Assembly: GCA_007115705.1 (NCBI GenBank)
Contig: QXEO01000236.1
Span: forward strand, 924,642-988,641
DNA: 64,000 bases
Reading direction: 5' to 3'
Source of the DNA: Dactylis glomerata
Taxonomy: Eukaryota > Streptophyta > Magnoliopsida > Poales > Poaceae
The stretch's first letter is position 1. Every line of letters starts with the position of its first letter. The notes under the pieces were generated by a model. That model was not told the DNA's origin. It saw nothing but the letters and a program-made list of their open reading frames with translations, and did not search any database. The translations under genes were made by a program, and so were the position numbers. Positions 10,910 through 23,163 of the stretch are shown here, piece after piece.

Positions 10910-12167
10910 AGAATCTCGTCCTGAGATTCACAAGTTAAGATTGAGATAGATTGAGAGATGAGATTAACAGATAAGAGATGTAGTGTATATTGATTCCTAT
11001 CGAGATAGAAAGATTGGGTACACCCAAAATGTGATAAGGCCAAATGGACCAAAACACATATTCATCAATCACATAGCAATTTCAACAAACAATCACACTT
11101 TCAAAAACAAAAAATCTTCTGGGTTTAAACCATAGTCTTTAATTAAAAAGGGTCTTGTGGTCTCGTTCTCGTTTTACAAAGAGATCAACTGGACTACTTG
11201 TACCAAACTAAGCCGACTAAGGCTTCTTCTTACCCGAAAAAAATGTCTTCTTCTTGATTGGTGCTCCAACAGCTTGATCCAACTTGTTCATACTAACTTT
11301 ATAGCTACTAGCAACTTGTACTTTGTGGCCAATTCTAGATGATTGATTTTCTTCTCTTCATGCCTTCTGGTTCGAAGAGTTGCTCCAGGGTATTCCGGAA
11401 AGGTTTCTTCCTTCTCATGCAGATGTTGAGGTTATCTTCAATAGTACTAGGTTTTCGATTACGGGTCGTAGATGACAGGGAAAGTTTTTGAAATGTTTCT
11501 CACATGGGGTTGGTATTTTTCAGAGTTTATGTTGGGCCAGAAAGACCAAAAACATTTTTGAGCAAACAAGTTTTCAAAGTGGTTGCTACATGTTGCCGGA
11601 TGGCATATGAGTAACACATCTCAAAACAAATCAATCATTCAAGCACACAAGGCACTAAGCACACTTAATAATCGTGAGGTAAGGGTAGCTCAAACAGATT
11701 TCCTATAAATCCTGTGGGTCAAAAGGTTGCTGGGTCTTTATCATTTCTGATCACTCTCGATTTGCTCTTGAAGTCTTCGTCTCACAGGGTTGACTCTTGT
11801 CGGAGGATTTCTGGATCAGGTGAAGAGACTCGCTTTTGATGGCAGCCGTCGTAGTTGACATCCAAGGTTGAAGTCTTGAAAAATATTGAGTCCCACATCT
11901 TTTCATCCAAAAGTCCTTCGGTCTTAGGTCGGTATATCGTCCATAGTATACATTTGAAGTAGATGAGGAATAGAGTAAAACAAATATTTGAAAAGACCTT
12001 GTAATTAAAGAGGTAAATACATTCTTTGTCAAAATCTCTTGAGAGTATAAGTTGAGAGTGTACGATATTTGAAGTGAATAAGATGGGAGTATAAGATTGG
12101 CTTTGGATACCAAAGCAAATAAGTTTCTTTTGTAGAAATAAGTGTTTGACAAAATATCACTTTCTTA

Positions 12168-12303
12168 GCTAACGACCATACTAACTAAGGTCTCCTAAGG
12201 TCATGATAGTCCTGATACCAAAATTGTGATATCAGAGATATCATTTTCTAACGACCATGCTAACTAGGGTTTCCTAGAGTCAGCCTAGGCTCTGATACCA
12301 ACT
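12168..12303 (-). repeat. Tandem duplication of the primer-site region in B (period 80)
   Basis: The stretch CTAACGACCAT..CTAACTA.G..TCCTA.AGTC..CTGATACCA is present twice, shifted by 80 bases (about 12174-12225 and 12254-12305). The inner copy ends CCTGATACCAAAATTGTGAT, a decayed version of primer site plus LTR start. The outer copy has the functional-looking site. Confidence 0.75.
12289..12300 (-). other. B primer-binding site (tRNA-Met type)
   Basis: GCTCTGATACCA is the reverse of TGGTATCAGAGC and lies 3 bases from the LTR at 12304, as in C. Confidence 0.93.
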
Positions 12304-15300
12304 TGTGACGACCTCAAATTTGATAACAAATTCGAAGTGCCCGTTATGTATTCCACCACAATCCCAGAACCATTGTTGCGATATACATAACGTAGTTGGT
12401 AACCAGTTCCATAGACATTACAATACGATGATTCAAATACAATGGTCATATAGACCAAGTCATATTACAACACAATATAGCAGCGGAAATAACGTCTTCG
12501 GGTCCATGCCTTCACCCTACAGGCAAATGGCGACTCATGGAGACGAGCTTAGTTCTGGTACTCTTCCTCATACCCTTCCTCCTGGTATTCTTCCCCATAG
12601 TCTGGCCAAGTTGATAGCCAGGGACACAGCCGTGAGTACATTGGATGCACTCGCAAACCATCTTATAATTGACATGAGGAAGTAGATATGCAAGGTTGGT
12701 ATGGTGGACTAAGCACTAAGTTGATTTGCAAAAAGCTAGTTTTATTTCCCAAGAATGTTCATTGGTAGAAAAGAGGTTTAGTTCTCTAAGTTCAATCTAA
12801 AGAGGAATTTCAAGTGTGTCAACATCATTTTCAAATCAAGTCACGTCAATTCATGTCATTCACCAAGTTCACCATAAGTTGTTTTCATTATTGACAAAAG
12901 CCAGGCACAGCTTGCCAACCGTCCATGACCGCGGACGCGGCTATTCGAATAGTTTGAAAACCTCTGTAGAGGGGTACACTTTACCCACAAGATTCGATAC
13001 ATCTGCCGGGAGAAATCCACGGTTCGACATACACAAAGTATGCGAGGTTCAGATAATCAAACAAAACCTTTCACTTGCTCACCCTAGTATAGGATCCTTT
13101 CCTAGAGCCCGGGATACGGAAACCCCGCTCCGGCGCCTCTAGTTCTGCCCATCCCGGGTGCCGGGTTAGTGGAATCCACCTGGTCCAGAAGTAACCGCGT
13201 ACGGTGTCCTTCCATGAAGATTTGATACAAGGCCTCCCATACTAGGATAAACAAGCTACGGATTAAGCCCCTTCCCATATAGGGGTAATATGGTTGTACG
13301 GTATAATTGGCTCCCATAGTACATCACTCGTTGTCAATTGAGAAATACATTCCATAGTTCTTAGTCAAGATTATATTCTTTCACCAAAACCATCATGTAG
13401 GAGAAACCTCCAATTCCAGTTTCAAGTTCAAGTCACCAATTCCAACTAGAGTTCCCCTTATAGATGGCCTCAATATTATTAGCGACTAAGCAACTACATT
13501 GAGTGATGACCACTAAATCGAGTTGGATAAACTCAGCTTGATGCTCTTGCTAAACAAGATACTACTTTACTTCTATCATTCTACTCTAGCAATTCAATCA
13601 TGCAATTTACTTAAACAAGTAGAATGCAATGTTAAAACTAGGCATTGGGAGTATGAATCAAAAGATGGCTTGCCTTGGTTGGCAAAGTGTCCGGGGTATT
13701 CTTCTTCTTCTTCTTGATAATAATAATCCACTCCAATATCCTCCTCGGCAATACTAGCGTCTAATAACGAATAAACACAAAGCACCCAATCACTACACAA
13801 TGCTAGCAGCATACCATACACACATAAAGGTTTGCTAACCATAGCATCCAGGTTGGATTTTTTTTTACTTGAATTGGTTTGCATGGTTTCTTCCAAGTTT
13901 GCATTAAGTGTGCAAGTTAGAATTCCTACTAAGGGTCATAAGTGGTTCACTTTCTAAACATTGGTATTGGTTTAGGGGTATTAAGACTAGTTCAAGTGGG
14001 ATGGATCCACTAAGTGAATTGATATTGAGGGCAAATTAATTCTAAGTGTGCAATAATGAACTATCATTTTATGTTACCAAATAGGATTGGGTTAGGGTCT
14101 ACTTGATCACACTAATAGGGTTTTGGGTTGATTAGGGTTGACTAACAGTAAAAGAGGTCATTGGTGAGTTCACAAATTAAATTTCATGATTTTTTAGGGC
14201 TTAAACAATTCGCTAGAAATATTCAAGGGTTAATAAAGCTAGGGTCACACTATTCATACCTAATTTAATTCTTAACTTATTTTGAATTCTAACCAGTTTT
14301 ATTGGGTAGAGTATTTTATAAGCTTTCCAACGCATATTTATTTGCTACAAATGGATTTGTAAATCTCTTGGAAATTAAATTTGAAAATCATATCTGAAAC
14401 AGTTTTGAATTAAATCGAAAAGGCGGGAAACTAAATAAAAGTTGAAACGGACCGAATCTAACTGGCAGGGCCCAATTCGAATCAAACCCGAACGGGCCGG
14501 CCCGATACCGTTTCGCGCGGGGCGGGAAAAGAAATAAAAACGATGCTGACAGGTGGGGTCGGGGTGTCAGCTCACTTAACCTTCCCGAATCGGTATGCTA
14601 GCGTTGGATCAAGATCGGACGGCTCAGGTTCATCGTCTTCCTCAGCACGGGCGGGAGCTCACCTGCGTTGCAGCGAAGACTGTTCGACGGCGAGGGAGTG
14701 GCGTAGAGGATGCAGAGCTCGTCGGCGACGTGCGGGATCGGCTGCGGTCCGTCTCCTCCACCGATTCCCTGCAGCAGCTTGCTCCCAGGTGGTCGAACGC
14801 GGCGGCGCTCCGCTTGTCCAGTACTACTCCGGCGGGGCTGGCGACGGTGAGCTAGGGCAAGAGGGGCTAAGTGAGCATGTCTGGAAGGTAGCTGGGGACT
14901 GGGTGAGTTGCTTCGTTTGATCGGCGGGGCCTTTTATAGGCCGGAGCGTCGAGGAACAAGGCGACCAGAAGCTCGCCGGCTCGGGGGTCCTGGCTGCGTT
15001 TGAAGCTCTCCCCGGTCACGGCGGCCACGCTCGCGTGCTGGGAGGGTTATGGCTCGGCCGCGGGGTGCTGTGGGTCTGCTCTGGCGCCTCCAAGATGGTC
15101 GGCATCGTGCAGGGGAGAAGGTGACTGGGAGGGGGCCCTGGGCGCAAACCTCGTCTCCCCTCCGCTTCTCCTAGCTTGGGTCGGGGCTGGGGGCACTGGA
15201 GTCGATCGAGGCACCGTCCAGGAGCATGGCTACAGCGCTTGGACGAGCTAGAACAGTGCAACACCAGTGAACTCGATTTGATTTGATTTCCTTCTGCCAG

Positions 15301-16458
15301 TGTTCGACGAAATGCCCGCAAGAGTTTGAAATTCAAATTTTTGAAATTTTCCAGTTTGAGTGCTCATCATATTGGCCAAGGTATCCAGTCATATTTTTGT
15401 TGTGGAGAAAGAAGAAGTTTTGCAGAAATTTATATTTCAAAATTGGGTATGGTTACTGTTTCGGATTCAAACTTTGGACAGATTTTGAAAGAGGTTAGAG
15501 TTTGAGTTTTTGCTGGAAACTTCTTGGTTGAGTTAGTATGTGATATGGTCAAGCTCAACTAACTGACCATACCTTGGCATGAGTTACAGATTTCTTATTC
15601 TAAGGGTCCAAAGTAGGGTAGTGGTTAACTTTTTCTAGATCATCTTTTCTTCTCTTTTTCTTTATTTCTCTTGCTTCTGGTTCTTTTGATCTTTGTGGTT
15701 CTTCTCTAATGCTTCTATTGGTTAAGTTTGAATTAACTAAACATTGCCCAACAAATTAAAACCCACATGAAATCATAAAAGACATATATTATCAAACTAT
15801 GCATACATGCAATATGAAGTGCAAAGATTTACCTTGGTCCAAAGGTGTTAGTTTTCTTGGAGATGACATGGAGTTGGGAATGACCTCTTATTTGAATTCA
15901 AACTTTGGTAGAAATTTGAATAGGGTTCCAAGTTGATTTTTGTTTCAAACTTTATTGTATTCGATTCTTTGTAACTTGTTCTTAGTTGTGGTGGAGAGAT
16001 GCATGATGGGATGGTTCAAATATTGCTTAATATATAAGGGCAAAGTAGTGTAATTAGTAATTTTTTTAAGATCACTACTTCCTCTTTTCTTACTTAGGTT
16101 TTTGTGTTGCGGTTTATTTTCTTGATTCTTTTCTATTTGTTTGTGATTGCTTGACTTAATTTTGGTTTGGCAATTGACCCAAAGGGGTTTAGCATGTAAC
16201 CATGCACAAAATTTAATAGTTAGGAAACTATTTCAATTCAATAAAAATCTTTATTTAAAACTTTGGGCTCAAAGGATTTGATTTCAAACCTTCTCATACT
16301 CTTTTTATTTGAAGCATGGGAGCAAATGCTCAAATTCACAAGTTTTTAAAAGACAAGAAAATAATCTTGTGTTCAAAATAAAAGTTTTTGTTGTCTCCAA
16401 AATTTGGTATTTTAATAAATCCATTTATTTCTATTTTCCAAAATTTTGGGTTGTTACA
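12304..16458 (-). repeat. B 5' LTR (right copy, reverse orientation)
   Basis: Nearly identical to 6739-10892, with about 35 scattered differences and one extra T at about 13865. Hairpin 12634-12652, palindrome 12941-12952, donor-like site about 14657-14666 and TATA 14931-14938 are all conserved. As the 5' LTR it holds the promoter that would drive B on the minus strand, antisense to pol of A. Confidence 0.92.
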
Positions 16459-18633
16459 TCAGTAGACCCAAAGAAGATCAAATCAGTCATGGAATGGGAA
16501 GCACCTACCACTCAAACTGAAGTTAGAGGTTTTCTCGGATTAGCGGGATACTACCGCAAGTTTGTTGAAGGGTTTTCAAGCATTGCCCGGCCAATGACCC
16601 AGCCGTTGAAGAAGGACAAGAAGTTTGAATGGACCCCTAAGTGTGAAGAAAGTTTTCAAGAGCTCAAGAAGCGATTGGTGACCGCTCCCGTCCTAACCAT
16701 GCCCGATATCACCAAGAAGTTTGATGTCTATTGCGACGCTTCCAAACTTGGACTTGGTTGTGTGTTAATGCAAGAAGGCAAGGTCATAGCTTACCTCTCT
16801 CGGCAGCTTCGACCTCATGAAGAAAACTATCCAACTCATGATCTGGAGTTAGCAGCAGTAGTTCTAGCTTTGAAGACCTGGAGGCACTATCTTATGGGTA
16901 ACCGTTGTGAGATCTACACTGATCACAAGAGTTTGAAGTATATTTTCACCCAGAAGGAGTTGAATATGAGGCAAAGAAGATGGATAGAGCTGATCAAGGA
17001 TTATGATTTGGAAATCCATTATCACCCCGGTAAAGCCAATGTAGTGGCCGATGCATTGAGTAGGAAGCCCTGCTCGTTGAATATGATGATCAAAGAGGAG
17101 CAACCACTGTTGCACCAAGAGTTTGAAAAATTTGGATTGGAACTAGTCAGTCAAGGATTCTTAGCCAACCTTGAGTTTCAACCCACCTTGATGAGCCAAA
17201 TCAAAGAAGCCCAGAAGGGAAATAAGAGTATTGACGGAATCAAGCGCAGAATCAGTTCCGGCAAAGTGCCAGGATTTGAAGAAGATGATCAAGGAGTTCT
17301 TTGGTATAAGGGACGTATTTGTGTGCCTGCGGACTCAGAGTTGAAAGAAGTTATTATGAGAGAAGACCATGAAACACCTTACTCCATCCACCCCGGTGGA
17401 ACCAAGATGTATCAAGATTTAAAGGAACAATTTTGGTGGCATGGAATGAAGCGTGAGATTGCTTCATTCATATCTAAGTGTGATATTTGTCAAAGAGTCA
17501 AGGCTGAACATCAACGTCCTGCGGGATTGCTGCAACCTTTGCAAGTTCCGAAATGGAACTGGGAATCTGTTGGCATGGATTTCATCACTGGATTTCCAAG
17601 GTCTAGCCGTGGAAATGACTCTATCTGGGTCATTGTGGATAGACTGACCAAAGTTGCCCACTTTATTCCTATCAAGACCACTTATACCTCAGGACAGCTA
17701 GCAGATCTTTATCTATCCAGAATTGTTAGTCTGCATGGAGTCCCTAAAACCATAGTTTTCGATCGAGGAACCCAATTCACCTCAAGATTTTGGAAAAGTT
17801 TGCACCAAGCCTTGGGAACCAAATTAACCTTTAGCACAGCTTACCACCCTCAGACTGATGGACAGACAGAAAGAGTAAATCAGATACTTGAAGATATGTT
17901 GAGAGCCTGTGTTCTAGCCTATGGAGCTAAGTGGGAAGATTGTCTGCCTTTCGCAGAATTTTCCTACAACAACAGTTACCAAGCTAGTTTGCAAATGGCC
18001 CCATTTGAAGCTTTATATGGAAGAAAGTGTCGTACCCCTTTGAATTGGTCAGAAACCGGAGACAGTCAGATATTTGGACCTGATATTCTGCAAGAAGCCG
18101 AGGAGAAAGTTCGCATGATTCGTGACTACCTCAAGGCAGCCCAGTCTAGACAGAAGGGCTATGCCGACAAGAGACGTAGAGAACTGACCTTCCAGATTGG
18201 AGATTTTGTTTATCTCAGAGTATCACCCCTCAAGGGAATGCAGAGATTCCAAGTGAAAGGAAAGCTTGCACCAAGGTATATTGGACCCTTCAAGGTGCTA
18301 AGCCGCAGAGGAGAAGTGTCATATCAGTTGGAAATGCCCCCTGAATTGTCTGAAGTACACGATGTCTTTCACGTGTCTTTACTTCGGAAATGTCTTGAAG
18401 TGCCAGAGAAGCCAGAAGTCTTCAAGAATATTGATCACCGTTCTGTGGACATCAACAAGGATTTGACCTATCGTGAAGTGCCTATTCGTATCCTCGAGGA
18501 AGCATATAGAACCACTCGAACCCGAAGCATCAAGTTTCTGAAAGTTCAGTGGAGTAATCACACCGAAGATGAAGCTACGTGGGAACGAGAAGATTACCTC
18601 CAGAAAGAATTTCCCAATCTTTTTAGTTCTTAA
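16459..18633 (+). pseudogene. A gag-pol, second part: RNase H, integrase, chromodomain
   Basis: The reading frame of A resumes after the second TCAGT (16459-16463) and runs open to TAA at 18631-18633. It starts at the RT/RNase H junction, followed by RNase H (DASKLGLG near 16737), the HHCC zinc motif of integrase (about 17390-17500), the DD-35-E core (D near 17578, D near 17761, E near 17870) and a C-terminal chromodomain (about 18530-18620, WSNHTEDEATWE). The longer open frame from 16309 includes B LTR sequence and is an artefact. Chromodomains of this class bind modified histone H3 and steer insertion to heterochromatin. Confidence 0.93.
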
Positions 18634-18661
18634 TCGGTGAATCTCGGGGACGAGATTCTTT

Positions 18662-18676
18662 TTAAGGGGGGAAGAT
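18662..18676 (+). other. A polypurine tract
   Basis: AAGGGGGGAAGAT directly upstream of the 3' LTR start TGTAACAA; the same tract is found in B and C. Confidence 0.9.
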
Positions 18677-21600
18677 TGTAACAACTCAGAAATTGAAATC
18701 CAATCTCTATTAATTAAAGTGCCAAATTTTGGACCAAGATAAAACTTTTTAACTATGATTGCATGTATGCATGTATTTTTCCATTATGTGTATTTTATGA
18801 TTTCATGTGTGTTATTTTTGGTTGTGCAATGGTTAGTTAATTCTAAGTTAACCAACAGAAGCAATTGAGACAAATTATAAGAACCAAGGAAACAAGAAAC
18901 CAAAGAAAGAAAGAAAAAGAGAAGAATAAGATGATCTAGGAAATCTTATTGACTACCCTACTTTGAGCCTTTAGAATAAGAAATCTGTAACTCAACTTGG
19001 TGTTTGGCCAGTTAGTTGAGCTTGACCAAGTTGCATACTAACTCAACCAAAAGGTTGCTACCCAAAATTCAAATCAGAACATCACTCAAACTTCTGTCAA
19101 ACTTTGAATCTGAATCAGTGACCAAACTTCAAATTCAAAATAAGATTTCTGCAAAACTTAAAATTTCTTTGTAACAAAAATATGACTGGAAACCTTGGCC
19201 AATATGTTGATCACCCAAAGTGGAACATTTCAAAAATTCGAATTTGAATCTCTTGCGAGCATTTCGTCGAACACCTGGAAGATGAAAATCGAGCAAATCT
19301 TGATCACTGTAAGATGCACTGTTCTTCCTCGCTCAAACCCTGTCGCCATGCTGCTGGACACCTCCGCGGTCGACCCCAGCTCCCTCTGCCCTGACCCAAG
19401 CCGTGAGAAAGGGAGGAGAAGAGGAGACAGCACCCAGGACCCCCCTCTCTTCTTCCCCAGCTCACTGCACGTCGCCGACCACCGTGACTGCGCTAGAGCC
19501 GACCCACAGCACTCCGCGGCCGAGACCGAAACCCCCCAGCACACGAGCGAGGCAGCCGTGCCCAGTGTCGCTCGACGCACGCGCCCAGGGCCCCCGCACC
19601 GGCGAGCTACTGGACGCCCTCGCCCTCGTCGCTCCGTCCTATAAAAGCCCCCGCCGATCAAACGACTAGACGCACACCGTCCCCAGCTACCTCCCAGACA
19701 TGCTCACTTCACCCCGCTCGCTCTCGTTCAATGTCGCCACCCCCGCCGGCGAGGTACTGGACGCGGAGAGCGCCGCCGCGTTCGACCTCCCTGGAGCAAG
19801 CCGCTGCTGGGAATCGGAGGAGGAGCCTCGCCGGAGTTGTTTCCACCCCTCGCCGTCGAGTTCTTTTTCCTCTACGCACGCCGCCGTCGCCGTCGTCATC
19901 TTCACTGCTCGCAGGTGAGCTCCGCCCCTCTCCGTCGAGCACGATGGCTGTGAGCCGTTAGATCTGGATCGATCGGTAGCGTACCGGTTCGGGGAAGTTA
20001 AGTGACCTGACGGGTGGGACCCCCCTGTCAGGTTCAGTTTTATTTCTTTCCCGCCCGTGCGAATCATTTTCTGGGCCGGCCCGTTCGGGATTCGTTTGAA
20101 ATAGGCCCAGCCGGTTTAGAATTCGGTCCGTTCGATTTTATTTATTTCCCGCTCGTTTTCGAATTAATTCAAATATGATTCAGATATGATTTTCAAACTT
20201 TAATTCCCAGAGATTTACAAATCCTTTTCTAACAAATGAATATGCGTTGGAAAGCTTGTGAAATGCTCTATACTATAGAACTGATTAGAATTCAATTTGA
20301 GCTAGGAATTTAAATCAATAAGAATAGTGTGACCATAGCTTTATTAATTCTAGAAAAATTCTATAGAATTGTTTAACCCTCCTAAAATTATGAAAATTGG
20401 TTTGTGAACTCACTAATCAACTCCCCTACTGTTTAGTCAACCTTAATCAACTCAAACCCAATTAGTGATATCAATTAGACCCTAACCCAATTCTAGTTAG
20501 TAGCATAAAATGATAGATCTCTATCTTACACCTAGAATTAATTTTTGCCCTCAATACTAATTCACATAATTAGTCAATCCTCACTTAAACTAGCCCTAAT
20601 ACCCTTAGTGCAAACCCATACTCAAGAAGTAAACCACACATGGCATCTGGTAGAAAAATTAACTTGCACACTAAATGCAAACTTGGAAGAAACTTGCAAA
20701 ACCATTCAAAAAAAATCTAATAGGAAGGCTATGGTTTGAAAACAAGTATGTGTGCTTGGTGTGTTGTTAGCATTGTGTAGTGATGATGTGCTTTGTGTTT
20801 ATTCGTTATTAGACGCTAGTGTTGCCGAGGAGGATATTGAGGGGGAATATTATCAAGAAGAAGAAGAATACCCCGGACACTTTGCCAACCAAGGCAAGCC
20901 ATCTTTTGAATCATACTCCAAATGCCTAGTTTTACTATTGCATACTACTTGCTCTAAGTAAATTGCATGATTGAATTGCTAGGTTAAAATGATAGAAGTG
21001 TAGTGATATCTTGCTTAGCAAGAGCATCAAGCTGAGTTTATCCAAACATAGCTAGTGGTATCATCACTCAATATAATTGCTTAGTCGCTAATAAAATTGA
21101 GACCATCTCTAAGTGGAACCCCATTGAACTTGGTGACTTGAGTTTGAAAACTTGAAATGAAGATTCTCCTACATGATGGTTTTAGGAAGGAAAATAATAT
21201 TGACTAAGAGCTATGGAATGTATTTGCTAAATGATAATAAGTGATGTACCATGTGAGCCAACCATTACCGTACGACCACATTACCCCTAAATGGGAAGGG
21301 GCTTAGTCCGTAGCTTGTTTACCCTAGTACGGGAGGCCTTGCATCAAACCTTATGGAAGTGCACCATGCGCGGTTACTTCTGAACCAAGTGGAGATTCCA
21401 CTCATCCGGCATCCCGGAGCGGGCAAAACTAGAGGCGCCGGAACGGGGATTTCCGTATCTCGGGCTCTAGGGAAGGATCCTGTACTAGAGTGAGCAAGTG
21501 AAAGAATTTGTTTGATTATCTGAACCCCGCATACTTTGTGTATGACGATCCGTGGATTTCTCCCGGCAGATGTATCAAATCTTGTGGGTAAAGTGTACCC

Positions 21601-22254
21601 CTCTGCAGAGGTTTTCAAACTATTCGAATAGCCGCGTCCTCGGTTATGGATAGTTGGCAAACTGTACTTGACTTTTGTCAAGAATGATAATAACTTGTGT
21701 GAACTGGGTGAATGACATGACTTGACTTGACCTTGATCTTGACACACTTGAAGTTCCCTTAGATTAAACTTAGAGAACTAAACTTCTTTTCTACCAATGA
21801 ACGTTCTTGGGAAATAAAACTAGCTTTTGCCAACTAAACTTAGTGCTTAGTCCACCATATCAACCTTGCATGTCTACTTCAACACTTCATTTTATAAGAT
21901 GGTTTGCGAGTGCATCCAATGTACTCACGGCTGTGTCCCTGGCTATCAACTTGGCCAGACTATGGGGAAGAGTATCCGGTGGAAGGGTATGAAGAAGAAT
22001 ACCAGAACTAAGATCTTCTACTGAGATGCCATTGCCTGTAGGGTGAAGGCATGGACCCGAAGACGTTATTTCCGCTGCTATATTGTATTGTAATATGAAC
22101 TTGGTCTCTATGACCATTGTATTTGAATCATCGTATTGTAATGTCTATGGAACTGGTTACCAACTACGTTATGTGTATCACAACAATGATTCTGGGATTG
22201 TGGTGGAATGCATAACGGGCACTTCGAATTTGTGATAAATTCGGGGTCGTCATA
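18677..22254 (+). repeat. A 3' LTR, complete (3578 bp)
   Basis: It starts TGTAACAACTC and ends GGTCGTCA(TA). TATA is at 19640, donor-like site at 19910-19920, small acidic ORF at 20752-20961, palindrome at 21620-21631 and hairpin at 21908-21926. It is colinear with the 5' LTR. If the LTR ends at 22254 the right target duplication would be TCCGC (22255-22259), which cannot be checked because the left end is off the window. Confidence 0.92.
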
Positions 22255-22814
22255 TCCGCACAACAAAACTGCCCATCCATTCGCACCTATAAATATGCAG
22301 TTACAGTAAAGAAAACGACACCAGGAAAAGGGCAAAAATAGTTATAAAAAATAGTAATAAAGTTTTCATATATATATGTATAAACATGGACTACTTTTCT
22401 GTATGTATTTCTAATAAAGTTTATGATAAATATTGCAGATAGTTGTAGTTCAGTTATCGCTGGTCCTATGGAATGACTCTATGCTATAGGAAAAAAACAA
22501 TTGATATGATATTATAAAAAATGAGCTGTGTATAAGACAGGCAGCTTTTCACATAACGGCAATGTGCAATCCACTTTGATCTTGATGAAAAGTTCACTAT
22601 GATCCGGTGAAAGTTCACTTTTGTAAACCTTGAAAGTTTACTTTGATTTGACATATGTTAAGTTTACAAATGTTTTAAAAAGGTGCGATGACTGAACAGA
22701 CGATCACTTTAATGAACTAAATGTCTGTTAGAGGAAAGTTAACTTCAACTCTAATAGATGTTCGCTTTGTGAAACCTAGGAGTTCACAGATTTTGACTCA
22801 AAGTATATGGGTGG
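22255..22814. other. Host DNA fragment 1, AGTTCAC-rich
   Basis: AT-rich sequence without a gene. From about 22560 it contains degenerate copies of (G)AAAGTTCACT at uneven spacing. The stretch about 22583-22625 closely resembles 39550-39590, and CTTTAATGAACT at 22709 resembles 39729. I infer that this is the 3' part of a unit related to the one that carries the B3-like gene. F is inserted at its right end, so it continues at 31908. Confidence 0.5.
22810..22814 (+). repeat. Target-site duplication GGTGG, left of F
   Basis: GGTGG at 22810-22814 is repeated at 31903-31907, exactly at the outer ends of the two 335-bp LTRs. Confidence 0.93.
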
Positions 22815-23149
22815 TGACGAAGGTTAACTCAACAAATGTCCTAGATGAAGGACTTAGGATCGGGGAGATAGGGCGTCGGATGAACTCGAAGGTAAAGTTA
22901 GTCGAAATAGGTGTGTCTCGAAAGTAAACTTGGGTGTTCAACCTGGCTTGCTTTCAATCTGCCCTACACCGTCCCCTCCTGACCCCTATATATAGGTGGC
23001 CAGGTCTCGAGGATCGGGTAGGGTCCGATACAGATTACAAATATCGACGTACGGTAATAACTCGTATTCGACTATCATTACAATTGGGCCTATCTAAACG
23101 GGCCTTAGGGGTAATTAACTAACGGGCTCTATTAACTATACCCTTGTCA
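22815..23149 (-). repeat. F 3' LTR (left)
   Basis: 335 bp, TGACGAAGG..CCTTGTCA on the plus strand. It contains TATATATA at 22987-22994. Paired with 31568-31902. Confidence 0.93.
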
Positions 23150-23163
23150 GTAGCCCCTGAGAT
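23150..23163 (-). other. F polypurine tract
   Basis: Reverse strand reads ATCTCAGGGGCTAC directly before the LTR, similar to the CTCGGGGGCTACTG junction typical of this type of grass element. Confidence 0.7.

Larger units (their letters stand above)
10893..12303 (-). other. B internal region, non-coding
   Basis: 1411 bases of AT-rich DNA between the LTRs. The longest open frame (11751-12152, reverse) has no recognisable domain and no support in A or C. The only recognisable signals are the purine tract at one end and the primer site at the other. The region therefore fits a non-autonomous element; I see no remnant of gag or pol, so this is not just a simple internal deletion with visible ends. 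Confidence 0.8.
6739..16458 (-). mobile_element. Element B: gene-less LTR retrotransposon (LARD-like) inserted in pol of A
   Basis: Two LTRs of 4154 and 4155 bp in reverse orientation enclose only 1411 bp. The outer ends are TG..CA, the target duplication is TCAGT, and primer site and purine tract are intact. I counted about 35 differences between the LTRs (about 0.85%), so insertion is recent, and later than A. No gag, protease, RT, RNase H or integrase motif is present in any frame. Its primer site, purine tract and LTR ends match those of A and C, so it was probably moved by proteins of a Tekay-type element. LARD describes this structure: long LTRs, non-coding centre. Confidence 0.92.
1..22254 (+). 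mobile_element. Element A: Tekay/Del-type Ty3/gypsy retrotransposon, 5' end cut by window edge
   Basis: The order is LTR, tRNA-Met primer site, ORF0, gag, protease, reverse transcriptase, [insertion B], RNase H, integrase, chromodomain, purine tract, LTR. The chromodomain at the integrase C terminus and the pol order (RT-RH-INT) place it among chromoviruses, Tekay/Del type. The two LTRs align base for base at a constant offset of 19129 with no net indel; I counted about 46 substitutions over 3.1 kb (about 1.5%). The first ~450 bases of the 5' LTR are outside the window, so the 5' target duplication cannot be seen. ORF0 has a stop codon and pol is split by B, so this copy is dead. Confidence 0.93.

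Noticed and set aside
11751..12152. Possible gene in the interior of B
   Set aside because: AT-rich frame without domain, initiation context or match to A or C; treated as non-coding.
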